64,000 bases of DNA, taken from the NCBI GenBank assembly GCA_035559595.1, contig DATMBF010000033.1:1-64000 (forward strand), read 5' to 3'. Made by a program: the position numbers and the translations under genes. The notes below the pieces were generated by a model that made no database searches, was not told the DNA's origin, and was given only the letters and a program-made list of their open reading frames with translations. The DNA comes from DATMBF01 sp035559595. Lineage in GTDB: Bacteria; Bacteroidota; Ignavibacteria; UBA10030. Positions within the stretch are counted from its first letter, which is position 1, and each line of letters opens with the position of its first letter. Below are positions 43,619-50,707 of this stretch, one piece after another.

Positions 43619-44053
43619 TTACTTGCTACTCGATGTGTGATCGTGCGTAATTCTCCATCCTTCGAATTTCTTCTGCAGGATCAAGGTGAATCTCCCCCAC
43701 GGAGTGTCGTTCTTCCTCTCAAGCTTCCACACTCCGGTCGCCACTGCAATTGTGGATGAGAGAAGCTGAACTTCAACTTCGCGAAACTCCAATTTCCCCA
43801 TCAGTTCTTGCGTCCCATATCGCGCGCGATACCTCTTGAGAACCTCATCATACCCACGCATCATCAATCCGTCGCTCGAGAAGACGGTGCTATCGGACTT
43901 CCAGTATCCCGCCATGTAGCCCTCAAGTTCGCCTCTGTTCCAGGCGGCCACTTGGTCGTTGAGCAATGCGTTAATCTCGCTTCTTGCTGAGGGTGTCTGG
44001 GCGTTCAACGAAATCCAGCAGAAGACGACTCCGACAAGCGCAAGCCGAATCAT
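43619..44053 (-). CDS. Exported DUF4440/NTF2-like protein
   Basis: A 144-residue protein: signal peptide (about 1-19, ending LNAQ) and one NTF2-like cone-shaped domain (INALLNDQVAAWNRGELEGY, SSDGLMMRGYDEVLKRYRAR, RFTLILQKKFEGWRITHDHT). Such domains are often small-molecule-binding or enzyme-like, and the ligand is unknown. The ATG at 44053 overlaps closely with the upstream membrane gene (its stop is at 44055). The in-frame upstream extension is Arg-rich and not used. Confidence 0.85.
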   Translation of the reverse strand: MIRLALVGVVFCWISLNAQTPSARSEINALLNDQVAAWNRGELEGYMAGYWKSDSTVFSSDGLMMRGYDEVLKRYRARYGTQELMGKLEFREVEVQLLSSTIAVATGVWKLERKNDTPWGRFTLILQKKFEGWRITHDHTSSSK

Positions 44054-44054
44054 C

Positions 44055-44609
44055 CTACGAAATCGGTTGCGACGGCGCCGGTGTTTGATCCATGGTCTTC
44101 TTCTGACGCCAGATTGCATATCCGATCAGTCCGCCCAGCAATGCAAAGATTGGATAGATAATGAGCGTAAAGAAAAGATTACTCAAGATGCCGACGAACG
44201 TTTTCGATTCGGCAAATGATTCCTCGATCTGATCGCGAATCTGGTCTGCAACATCCGGCGGAATGCTGCCGCTTTCCTCCATGTTCTCGATCACGCGATC
44301 AACGATCTCCTGAACGAATTCCATGGCGACGGGTCCCATGATCGCAAAGAGGATCAAATCAAAGAGAACCGCCACAAATGCACCGACAACGCCGGCCATC
44401 ACGCCAAGGATTACCCCATCTGATGCCTCGAGCGGCGGCATGCCCGGCTCAAGGTCTTTCTTGTAGAGATAGACCGCCAAGACGCCGCCGAGGATGATTC
44501 CGGCACAACAGCAGCAATTAATGAGATTCAGGCCGGGAATGGAGGAAACAAGACCGATTGCAATGCCGGCAAAAAACGCGGCGCGGTATTTACTTGGTTT
44601 TTCGAGCAT
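44055..44609 (-). CDS. Multi-pass membrane protein with four-cysteine cluster, unknown function
   Basis: A 184-residue protein starting at 44609 after AGGAGG. About four membrane helices are seen (roughly 10-30, 35-52, 65-90, 145-168). The stretch INCCCCAG near residue 32 places four adjacent cysteines at a helix turn. A helical, acidic central part (about 95-135) lies between helices 3 and 4. I do not recognise a named family. It overlaps the preceding DUF2085 gene by 20 bases and is followed by the NTF2-like gene. Confidence 0.8.
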   Translation of the reverse strand: MLEKPSKYRAAFFAGIAIGLVSSIPGLNLINCCCCAGIILGGVLAVYLYKKDLEPGMPPLEASDGVILGVMAGVVGAFVAVLFDLILFAIMGPVAMEFVQEIVDRVIENMEESGSIPPDVADQIRDQIEESFAESKTFVGILSNLFFTLIIYPIFALLGGLIGYAIWRQKKTMDQTPAPSQPIS

Positions 44610-45093
44610 TGAGTAAGCCTCCTGATGTAAAGAGTTGTCGCTGGAACTGACCGACGGCTTCAGAAAGTGCTGGAATAATGAAAGAAGGGAGAATAATGCC
44701 AAAGAGGCCCCCGGTGAACGTGCGGGAGAAGAGATCGCTTTCGCGAATGCCGAGCAGATTCATGGCAACATCAGCGACCATCGGAGCAGAGGCGAAGAAG
44801 AGGAGGGAAACCGACGGAATGGCCCCCCGCTTCCGACGAAGCGGCTGGAAAAGCGCACCGATCAAGAACCCAAAATAGATAGACGAACAGCGGATACAGA
44901 CCGCGAACTTCTCTCCTCCAAGATGAAACGAGCGATCGTCAAGCTGATGACAGATAATGGAGAAAAACTGATAAAGCGATTGTGAGAATGTTGGGAGAAG
45001 CTGTTCGCTTCGCAAAAGCGGTGCAACCAGAATCAATCCGCACCATGCCGCGACGAGAGCGACGAGAATCCCGTATGCTTTCTGGTGCGCCAT
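44590..45093 (-). CDS. DUF2085 family membrane protein
   Basis: A 167-residue protein with about four membrane helices. It carries the DUF2085 signature CHQLDDRSFHLGGEKFAVC followed by IRCSSIYFGFLIG, with cysteines and histidine that look metal- or heme-like in spacing. Function is unknown. The start was put at 45093 because the next upstream ATG (45108) overlaps a likely -10 box (GATAAT), leaving it outside the transcript. No Shine-Dalgarno precedes 45093. Confidence 0.8.
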   Translation of the reverse strand: MAHQKAYGILVALVAAWCGLILVAPLLRSEQLLPTFSQSLYQFFSIICHQLDDRSFHLGGEKFAVCIRCSSIYFGFLIGALFQPLRRKRGAIPSVSLLFFASAPMVADVAMNLLGIRESDLFSRTFTGGLFGIILPSFIIPALSEAVGQFQRQLFTSGGLLNARKTK

Positions 45094-45106
45094 TGAAGTG
45101 AGTGCC

Positions 45107-45135
45107 ATTATCGTGAGGAAAATCGACTTTGTCAA
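45107..45135 (-). promoter_or_regulatory. Promoter of the DUF2085 operon
   Basis: Minus strand TTGACA (45130-45135), 17-base spacer, GATAAT (45107-45112). The transcript would begin near 45100, about seven bases before the ATG at 45093. Confidence 0.65.
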
Positions 45136-45168
45136 GCTGGGATTCGCATCGCGACGGCGCCGTCTTCA

Positions 45169-45197
45169 TTGATTTTGCTCAGTGTTTCGGCTATATT
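45169..45197 (+). promoter_or_regulatory. Promoter of the agmatinase gene
   Basis: TTGATT (45169-45174), 17-base spacer, TATATT (45192-45197), 28 bases before the ATG at 45225. It is divergent from the DUF2085 promoter, with 33 bases between them. Confidence 0.65.
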
Positions 45198-45224
45198 GGT
45201 GCACATTTTGATGAAAGAACGATC

Positions 45225-46124
45225 ATGCGAAAAGTCCTCGATCAGCGATCCAATTTCCTTGCCATCGAATCAGAATACTCCTCCTTCGATACGTCAAAAG
45301 CAATCATTCTTCCCGCCCCCTACGAACATACCGTAAGTTACGGTGGGGGCACGAAGAACGGTCCTGCGGCAATTATCAAAGCCTCGCAGTATGTGGAGAT
45401 GTTTGACGAAGAGACGAAACGGGAAATCCATAAGGAACGAGGTGTCGCCACGCTTCCGCCAATTCTTTTTGGTAAGAAGAAGGACGCGCAGGCTCTGCAG
45501 CTCATCCACGATGCAGTTGCCGATCTGCTCGCGGCCGACAAATTCGTCGTTACGTTGGGCGGCGAGCACACGATTTCATCGGCAACAATTGCCGCTCACG
45601 CTGAGAAATACAAGGACTTATCTGTACTTCAATTCGATGCACATTCCGATTTGAGGGAGGAGTACCAGGGCAGCAAGTTCAGCCATGCGTGTGTGATGGC
45701 GAGAGTGTGCGAATTCATTGACCCCAAACGTGTTGTGCAGGTGGGAATCCGGGCACAATGCAAAGAAGAGGCCGAGTTTATTCGAGACCGTGGGGTGAAC
45801 ACGTTTTATGCTCATGAGATTCGTGAAGGAAAATTCACACGCTTTCTCAAATACTGGGATGATCTCGTTGTCGAGAGGCTGACCGACCACGTGTACATCA
45901 CATTCGATGTTGATGGTTTTGATCCTTCGATCATGCCTGCGACAGGCACACCTGAGCCGAACGGCCTCTTCTGGGCTGAAGTGATGCAATGTCTCAAAAA
46001 AGTCGGGAAATCCCGCACAATTGTCGGCTGCGATGTCGTCGAGCTCGCTCCGATCAAAGGCCTCCACCACCCTGACCTCACCACCGCAAAGCTTATCTCA
46101 AAGCTCCTCAACTACGCGCTTTAG
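45225..46124 (+). CDS. speB: Agmatinase / arginase family ureohydrolase
   Basis: Manganese enzyme predicted to hydrolyse agmatine to putrescine and urea. The 299-residue product has the two-metal site: GGEHTIS (His115), FDAHSDLRE (Asp138, His140, Asp142) and FDVDGFDPS. The start at 45225 follows a clear promoter; a longer frame would cross it. The family also contains arginases and guanidine- or formimidoyl-glutamate hydrolases, so agmatine is the most likely but not certain substrate. Confidence 0.85.
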   Translation: MRKVLDQRSNFLAIESEYSSFDTSKAIILPAPYEHTVSYGGGTKNGPAAIIKASQYVEMFDEETKREIHKERGVATLPPILFGKKKDAQALQLIHDAVADLLAADKFVVTLGGEHTISSATIAAHAEKYKDLSVLQFDAHSDLREEYQGSKFSHACVMARVCEFIDPKRVVQVGIRAQCKEEAEFIRDRGVNTFYAHEIREGKFTRFLKYWDDLVVERLTDHVYITFDVDGFDPSIMPATGTPEPNGLFWAEVMQCLKKVGKSRTIVGCDVVELAPIKGLHHPDLTTAKLISKLLNYAL

Positions 46125-46147
46125 TAAAGATCATCCTTCGGCGAACC

Positions 46148-46180
46148 TCCGCTTCCTTTGCGCCTCTGCGTTCCCGTTTT
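46148..46180. repeat. Dispersed TGCG-rich intergenic repeat, copy 3
   Basis: The plus strand reads CTTCCTTTGCGCCTCTGCG then TTCCCGTTTT, close to the units at 34496 and to the reverse complement of 38475-38565. Confidence 0.45.
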
Positions 46181-46251
46181 GTTGCTCAACACAGAAGCGT
46201 CGAGAGTGGTGATCCCGAAGGGTTGGCTTACGGGAATCGCTGGGTGTTTCC

Positions 46252-46280
46252 TTGCTTCTCCTTACAGTTTGCCGTACCTT
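46252..46280 (+). promoter_or_regulatory. Candidate promoter of the M49 peptidase gene
   Basis: TTGCTT (46252-46257), 17-base spacer, TACCTT (46275-46280), about 50 bases before the ATG at 46331. Confidence 0.55.
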
Positions 46281-46330
46281 ATTGCACCAACACTGCCCTC
46301 GATGTGCACCTTCTATCCCCGGAGTTCGCT

Positions 46331-48388
46331 ATGAAATCCCGACATTTCTTCTCCCCAATCATTGTCGCATTGTTTCTCTTCGGATGTCAACCTCAGGAGA
46401 CTATGGAACGAAAATATTCACTTGAGCGCGTTGGTCCTGCTCGTGTCGTTCAGCTTTATGCGGACGGCTTCGAACAACTCTCTACGCGTGAGAAAATCTT
46501 TGCCTACTATCTCGCTCAAGCAGCAATCGCTGCACGGGATATCTCGATCGATCAGCATCACCGGAACGCCCTTGAGATTCGCGACTTGATCGAAGACATC
46601 GTTTCACACCACGAGGGAATCGACCCGGCCGTTTACCAGAAAATCCTCACCTACACAAAACTCTTCTGGATCAACAATGGGCCGTACGACAATATTACCT
46701 CGACAAAGTTCGTCGTTGAGTGCACGGAGGAGGAATTTCGACAAGCAGCAGAAATCGCCATGAAGAACGGGGCCAATCTCGGACTCGGCTCAGAGTCCCT
46801 TGATGCCAAGCTCAATCGCCTCAAGAGGATGCTCTTCGATCCCAAATACGATGCGATGTTGACGAACAAAACGCCCGGAGCCGACTGGGTCAAAGAAAGC
46901 GCGGTGAATTTCTATGAGGGACTGACGCTTGCCGAAGTTGAGCGCTATAGCAAGTCCGGCAAGGAGAAAAATCCGCTCAACTCCAAGCTTGTGAAGGTTG
47001 GCGGCAAGATTATGGAAGAAATCTGGCGTGCCGGAGGCGACGGTGTTCCACCGGGAAAATACGCAGCAGACCTTGAGGCTTCGATTTCCTTCCTCGAAAA
47101 GGCCATTCCCTACGCTTCGGGTCCACATCAGCAGGAAACGATCAGGAAGCTCATCAAATACTTCAGAACAGGCGACCTTGAAGATTTCCGTCAATACAAC
47201 ATCCATTGGGTCAGTGATACTTCCTCCATCGACATGATCCATGGATTCATCGAGGTCTATCTCGATCCGCGGGGACAGAAAGCGGAGTTCGAATCCTCCG
47301 TTTACTGGTCCGATCAGCAGCTCACCAAGAGCATCAAAGATATCGGCGCGAATGCCCAGTATTTCGAAGATAAGATGCCATGGGATGACCGATACAAGAA
47401 GCAGGGCATAAAGCCGCTTGCTGCGAATGTCGTGAACATCGTGCTGAGCACAGGCGGAACGGGACCCGTAAGCCCTATCGGCATCAATCTTCCCAACGAG
47501 CAGATCATCCGCGAACAGTACGGCAGCAAGAGCGTCGTCCTCAACAACATTATTGACGCGGCGGATAAATCGAGCGGACAGGTGTTGACAGATGAATTCG
47601 CTTTCGACCAGGAAGAGAAAGATCTTCAATACAAGCACGGAACGCTTGCGGCAAACATGATGACGGCGCTCCACGAGGTGCTTGGCCACGCTTCGGGCAA
47701 GACGATGGTGGCGGGTGATCCGGCCCAGTATCTACCCGGCTATTACTCGACTCTCGAAGAGGGCCGTGCCGATTTGGTTGCTCTGTGGCACATTTGGGAT
47801 GATAAGTTGATCGAGCTTGGTTCCATCCCCAGCAAAGATGTTGCCAGGCAGATGTACAACGCGTATGTCCGCAATGCCTTGCTGCTACAGCTCCGGCGGA
47901 TTCCGAGCGGAGACCAGATCGAGCAAGATCACATGAAAAACCGCCAGATGGTCGCGCTCTATATTCTCAAGAACTCCGATGCAATCAGAATGGAAAAGCG
48001 GGACGGGAAGACCTTTGTGAAGGTCGTGAACTACGAGAAGATGCGGGAGATGGTCGGCAGGCTCCTTGCCGAGGTCATGCGCATCAAAGCCGAGGGCGAT
48101 CTGCAGGGGGCGAAGAAGCTCATCGACACATACGGCCTGAAGATCGACACCGGCCTTCGAGATGAGGTTTTGGAGAGAATCAAACACCTTGACATCGCAT
48201 CGTATATCGGCTACGTGATGCCGGACTATGAGCCGGTGAAGGATTCGAACGGCGAGATCGTTGACGTCAAGGTAAGCTATCCGCAAGACTTGATGACACA
48301 GATGCTGAAGTACTCGGCGTTCACAAAACAACTGAAAAAAGAGTTCGGTGAGAAAGCGAGTCAACAGCGCGTCGCGGCGACACGGTAA
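46331..48388 (+). CDS. Dipeptidyl peptidase III-type (M49) lipoprotein
   Basis: A 685-residue zinc peptidase predicted to release dipeptides from peptides. It has both M49 signatures: HEVLGH (zinc His448 and His453, catalytic Glu449) and EEGRAD (zinc ligand Glu476 or 477; the classical form is EECRAD). The N-terminus MKSRHFFSPIIVALFLFGC is a lipoprotein signal with Cys19, so the enzyme is tethered at the envelope. The start at 46331 lies 50 bases after a promoter. Length is near the family norm of about 650-700. Confidence 0.92.
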   Translation: MKSRHFFSPIIVALFLFGCQPQETMERKYSLERVGPARVVQLYADGFEQLSTREKIFAYYLAQAAIAARDISIDQHHRNALEIRDLIEDIVSHHEGIDPAVYQKILTYTKLFWINNGPYDNITSTKFVVECTEEEFRQAAEIAMKNGANLGLGSESLDAKLNRLKRMLFDPKYDAMLTNKTPGADWVKESAVNFYEGLTLAEVERYSKSGKEKNPLNSKLVKVGGKIMEEIWRAGGDGVPPGKYAADLEASISFLEKAIPYASGPHQQETIRKLIKYFRTGDLEDFRQYNIHWVSDTSSIDMIHGFIEVYLDPRGQKAEFESSVYWSDQQLTKSIKDIGANAQYFEDKMPWDDRYKKQGIKPLAANVVNIVLSTGGTGPVSPIGINLPNEQIIREQYGSKSVVLNNIIDAADKSSGQVLTDEFAFDQEEKDLQYKHGTLAANMMTALHEVLGHASGKTMVAGDPAQYLPGYYSTLEEGRADLVALWHIWDDKLIELGSIPSKDVARQMYNAYVRNALLLQLRRIPSGDQIEQDHMKNRQMVALYILKNSDAIRMEKRDGKTFVKVVNYEKMREMVGRLLAEVMRIKAEGDLQGAKKLIDTYGLKIDTGLRDEVLERIKHLDIASYIGYVMPDYEPVKDSNGEIVDVKVSYPQDLMTQMLKYSAFTKQLKKEFGEKASQQRVAATR

Positions 48389-48390
48389 CC

Positions 48391-48419
48391 TTGACTTTCA
48401 GTCGCAATCTCAGTAAGAT
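48391..48419 (+). promoter_or_regulatory. Promoter of thyA-folA
   Basis: TTGACT (48391-48396), 17-base spacer, TAAGAT (48414-48419), 39 bases before the ATG at 48459. Confidence 0.6.
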
Positions 48420-48458
48420 TACTGCAATCATGACTGTGCGTGTTTACGGAGGAGCTCC

Positions 48459-49271
48459 ATGCGAGAATACTTAGACCTCGTTGAGCGCGTGCTCAGCAAG
48501 GGAACCCTCAAACACAACCGGACCGGTGTCGATACCATCTCCGTTTTTTCGGAGTACTACAAGATCGACCTCAGCGAAGGATTTCCACTGCTGACCACAA
48601 AGAAGATGAACTTCAAAGCGCTCCTCCACGAGGTCCTGTGGTACCTCTCCGGCGAGGATCACATCCGCAACCTGCGCAAGCATACCAAAATCTGGGACGC
48701 TTGGGCGGATGAGAATGGGAACCTCGAGACTGCCTACGGTCGCTACTGGCGACGGTTTCCCAGCGCGGAGATCAATCCCGCCACAGGCAAATACGAAGTG
48801 AAAGAGATCGATCAGATCACCGAGGTCCTCAAGCTCCTCAAAACCAACCCGAGCTCCCGCCGTATGGTGGTGACCGCATGGGAACCGGGCAACGCTCTCC
48901 GCAGCAAGCTTCCTCCCTGCCATTATACGTTCGTCTTTAACGTGCAGGGAAACAAGCTGAATTGCCACCTCACACAACGCTCCGGCGACATCGCCATCGG
49001 CATTCCGTTCAATGTTGCCGCGTACTCACTCCTCACACAAGCTATCGCACAAGAAGTCGGCCTCGAGCTCGGATATTTCAGTCACACCATCGTCGACGCC
49101 CACATCTACGTCAACCACGTTGAGGGACTGAAAGAGCAGCTCAAGCGTAAGCCGAAGCCCCTCCCGAAGCTCGTCATTGCGAAGAAACCGGTTGACGAGC
49201 TGCGGTTCGAAGATTTTGAGCTCGTCGGTTACGAATGTCACGAACCGATTAGGTTCGAGGTGGCGGTGTGA
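48459..49271 (+). CDS. thyA: Thymidylate synthase
   Basis: Methylates dUMP to dTMP using methylene-tetrahydrofolate. The 270-residue product has catalytic Cys154 in LPPCHYTFVF, and the dUMP/folate block QRSGDIAIGIPFNVAAYSLL and HIYVNHVEGLKEQL. GGAGGAG lies four bases before the ATG. The gene overlaps folA by four bases (GTGA), a common pairing because ThyA makes dihydrofolate that FolA recycles. Confidence 0.98.
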   Translation: MREYLDLVERVLSKGTLKHNRTGVDTISVFSEYYKIDLSEGFPLLTTKKMNFKALLHEVLWYLSGEDHIRNLRKHTKIWDAWADENGNLETAYGRYWRRFPSAEINPATGKYEVKEIDQITEVLKLLKTNPSSRRMVVTAWEPGNALRSKLPPCHYTFVFNVQGNKLNCHLTQRSGDIAIGIPFNVAAYSLLTQAIAQEVGLELGYFSHTIVDAHIYVNHVEGLKEQLKRKPKPLPKLVIAKKPVDELRFEDFELVGYECHEPIRFEVAV

Positions 49272-49735
49272 AGCTTGCCATCATCGCGGCGTTCAGCAAG
49301 AACCGCGTGATTGGCAAGGAAGGGAGAATCCCCTGGCACATCTCTGAAGATCTCAAGCGCGTGAAGCGCCTCACCACGGGACACACTATCCTGATGGGGC
49401 GAAAGACCTACGAATCCCTCGGCAAGCCCCTTCCCAACCGGCGCAATGTTGTCCTTACTTCGCGATCTATTGCCGGCGTCGAAACCTACACTACCATCCC
49501 TGAAGCTCTCGAAGCATTAAAGGATCAGGAGCGGGTCTTTGTGTTTGGTGGAGGGGAAATCTTTGCTCAGTTACTTGAGAAGGCCGATGAGTGGTATTTG
49601 ACGCTCGTGGATCAGGTGGTCGAAGGGGACACGTTCTTCCCGCCGTATGAGCATTTAATCGGCTCGAAGTTCCTTCTTGTCCGGAAAGAAGCTCACGAAG
49701 GGTTCACGTTTTTGGACTATGTAAGAGTGTCTTAA
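49268..49735 (+). CDS. folA: Dihydrofolate reductase
   Basis: NADPH-dependent reduction of dihydrofolate to tetrahydrofolate. The 155-residue product begins with GTG at 49268, overlapping the thyA stop, and gives the standard N-terminus KLAIIAAFSKNRVIGKEGRI. Conserved blocks include PWHISEDLKRVKRLTTGHTI, MGRKTYESLGKPLPNRRNVV and VFGGGEIFAQLLEKADEWYL. The catalytic acid is the Glu in the SEDLKR segment, as in many bacterial enzymes. Confidence 0.97.
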   Translation: MKLAIIAAFSKNRVIGKEGRIPWHISEDLKRVKRLTTGHTILMGRKTYESLGKPLPNRRNVVLTSRSIAGVETYTTIPEALEALKDQERVFVFGGGEIFAQLLEKADEWYLTLVDQVVEGDTFFPPYEHLIGSKFLLVRKEAHEGFTFLDYVRVS

Positions 49736-49739
49736 GGAA

Positions 49740-50330
49740 CTAACCCTGCAACATCCCGGTCAATCCCACACGAATCATCATCACGGCAATCGCAGCCATG
49801 AAGAGGGAAGCAACTTTGGCAAAGGCCTTTGAACCGGCCTCTCCCATCACTTTGATCACCACATTCGAGTAACGAAAGACCAACCAGACGATTACCAGGT
49901 TCACAAGCAGCGAGATAATGGTGGGAAGAAGCCCGTACGAATCGACGATGATGAGAATGGTAGTGAGAGCGGCAGGGCCGATAATGAGGGGAATGCCAAT
50001 CGGGACGATCCCGATCGAGCTTTCAGGTCGCCGTTGACTGCCGGGCGAAAAGAGAAGATCGTTCACGGCAAGCACCAGCAGAACAACTCCCCCACCAACA
50101 CGAAAATCATTTTCCGTAATACCGAGGAACGAGAAGATGACCCGCCCGCCAAACAGGAAAACCACCGACACAACGAGTGCAGTGAGTGTCGCCTCGGTGA
50201 CAAGCCGGCGCTTGTGCGCAAGCGCCATTCCATCGGTGAGGGAAAGAAAGATGGGTACAACCCCCAACACATCAATAGCAACGAAGAGCGGAATGAAGGA
50301 AAGGAGAAGAGATTGAAGATCGATAGACAC
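49740..50330 (-). CDS. MarC family integral membrane protein
   Basis: A 196-residue protein with six predicted membrane helices and MarC-family blocks (FVAIDVLGVVPIFLSLTDGM, GGVVLLVLAVNDLL, VPIGIPLIIGPAALTTILI). The family's function is not established, although it resembles small transporter proteins. The start is GTG at 50330 without a clear Shine-Dalgarno. It lies 35 bases after a small unknown gene on the same strand and is convergent with folA with a four-base gap. Confidence 0.9.
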   Translation of the reverse strand: MSIDLQSLLLSFIPLFVAIDVLGVVPIFLSLTDGMALAHKRRLVTEATLTALVVSVVFLFGGRVIFSFLGITENDFRVGGGVVLLVLAVNDLLFSPGSQRRPESSIGIVPIGIPLIIGPAALTTILIIVDSYGLLPTIISLLVNLVIVWLVFRYSNVVIKVMGEAGSKAFAKVASLFMAAIAVMMIRVGLTGMLQG

Positions 50331-50365
50331 GGCAGAGAATCAGAGCAAAAGCGTTGGAAGCCGGT

Positions 50366-50632
50366 TCATTCTACTCGTATCCCCTTTTCTTCCAATCTGG
50401 CTTTGACCTTCTTGTAAACCTCGTCGAGCGGGATTTCGGTTCGCGACCCCGAGGTTTTCACCGCTTGCTCGAGTGTTCCTTTGCGCTCCCGCAGCCAAGC
50501 CCAGATGTGATAGCCCAATCTATTTCGATCATTCGGTTCGACAGTGGGGATATCCGCAACAATCGAATACGCCAGCTTCTCAGGCGTCTCCTGTGGGAAT
50601 TCCGCAACTGCCGGTGGTGGTTTGGTGGCCAT
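50366..50632 (-). CDS. Small charged protein of unknown function
   Basis: An 88-residue soluble protein starting at ATG 50632 (AAAGGATCCT in front). It is rich in charged residues, with a Pro/Ala-rich start (MATKPPPAVAEFPQETPEKL) and a helical tail (DEVYKKVKARLEEKGIRVE). No signal peptide, membrane helix or known family was recognised. It probably shares a transcript with marC. A frame from 50686 exists, but its extra residues look less protein-like. Confidence 0.6.
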   Translation of the reverse strand: MATKPPPAVAEFPQETPEKLAYSIVADIPTVEPNDRNRLGYHIWAWLRERKGTLEQAVKTSGSRTEIPLDEVYKKVKARLEEKGIRVE

Positions 50633-50707
50633 AGGATCCTTTATTGTCGTTACGGTGCGGCGAGAATATAGAAACTTTTCGCGCAAAAGAAAAGAGAGGC
50701 ATGATGT

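Noticed and set aside
47284..47300. tRNA T-arm-like GTTCGAATCC
   Set aside because: Inside the M49 coding region with no matching acceptor stem, D-arm or anticodon arm; a similar match near 55555 lies in the patatin gene.
46790..47689. Open frame of 299 codons on the minus strand within the M49 peptidase gene
   Set aside because: Antisense to a gene with intact catalytic motifs; no family resemblance or ribosome-binding site.
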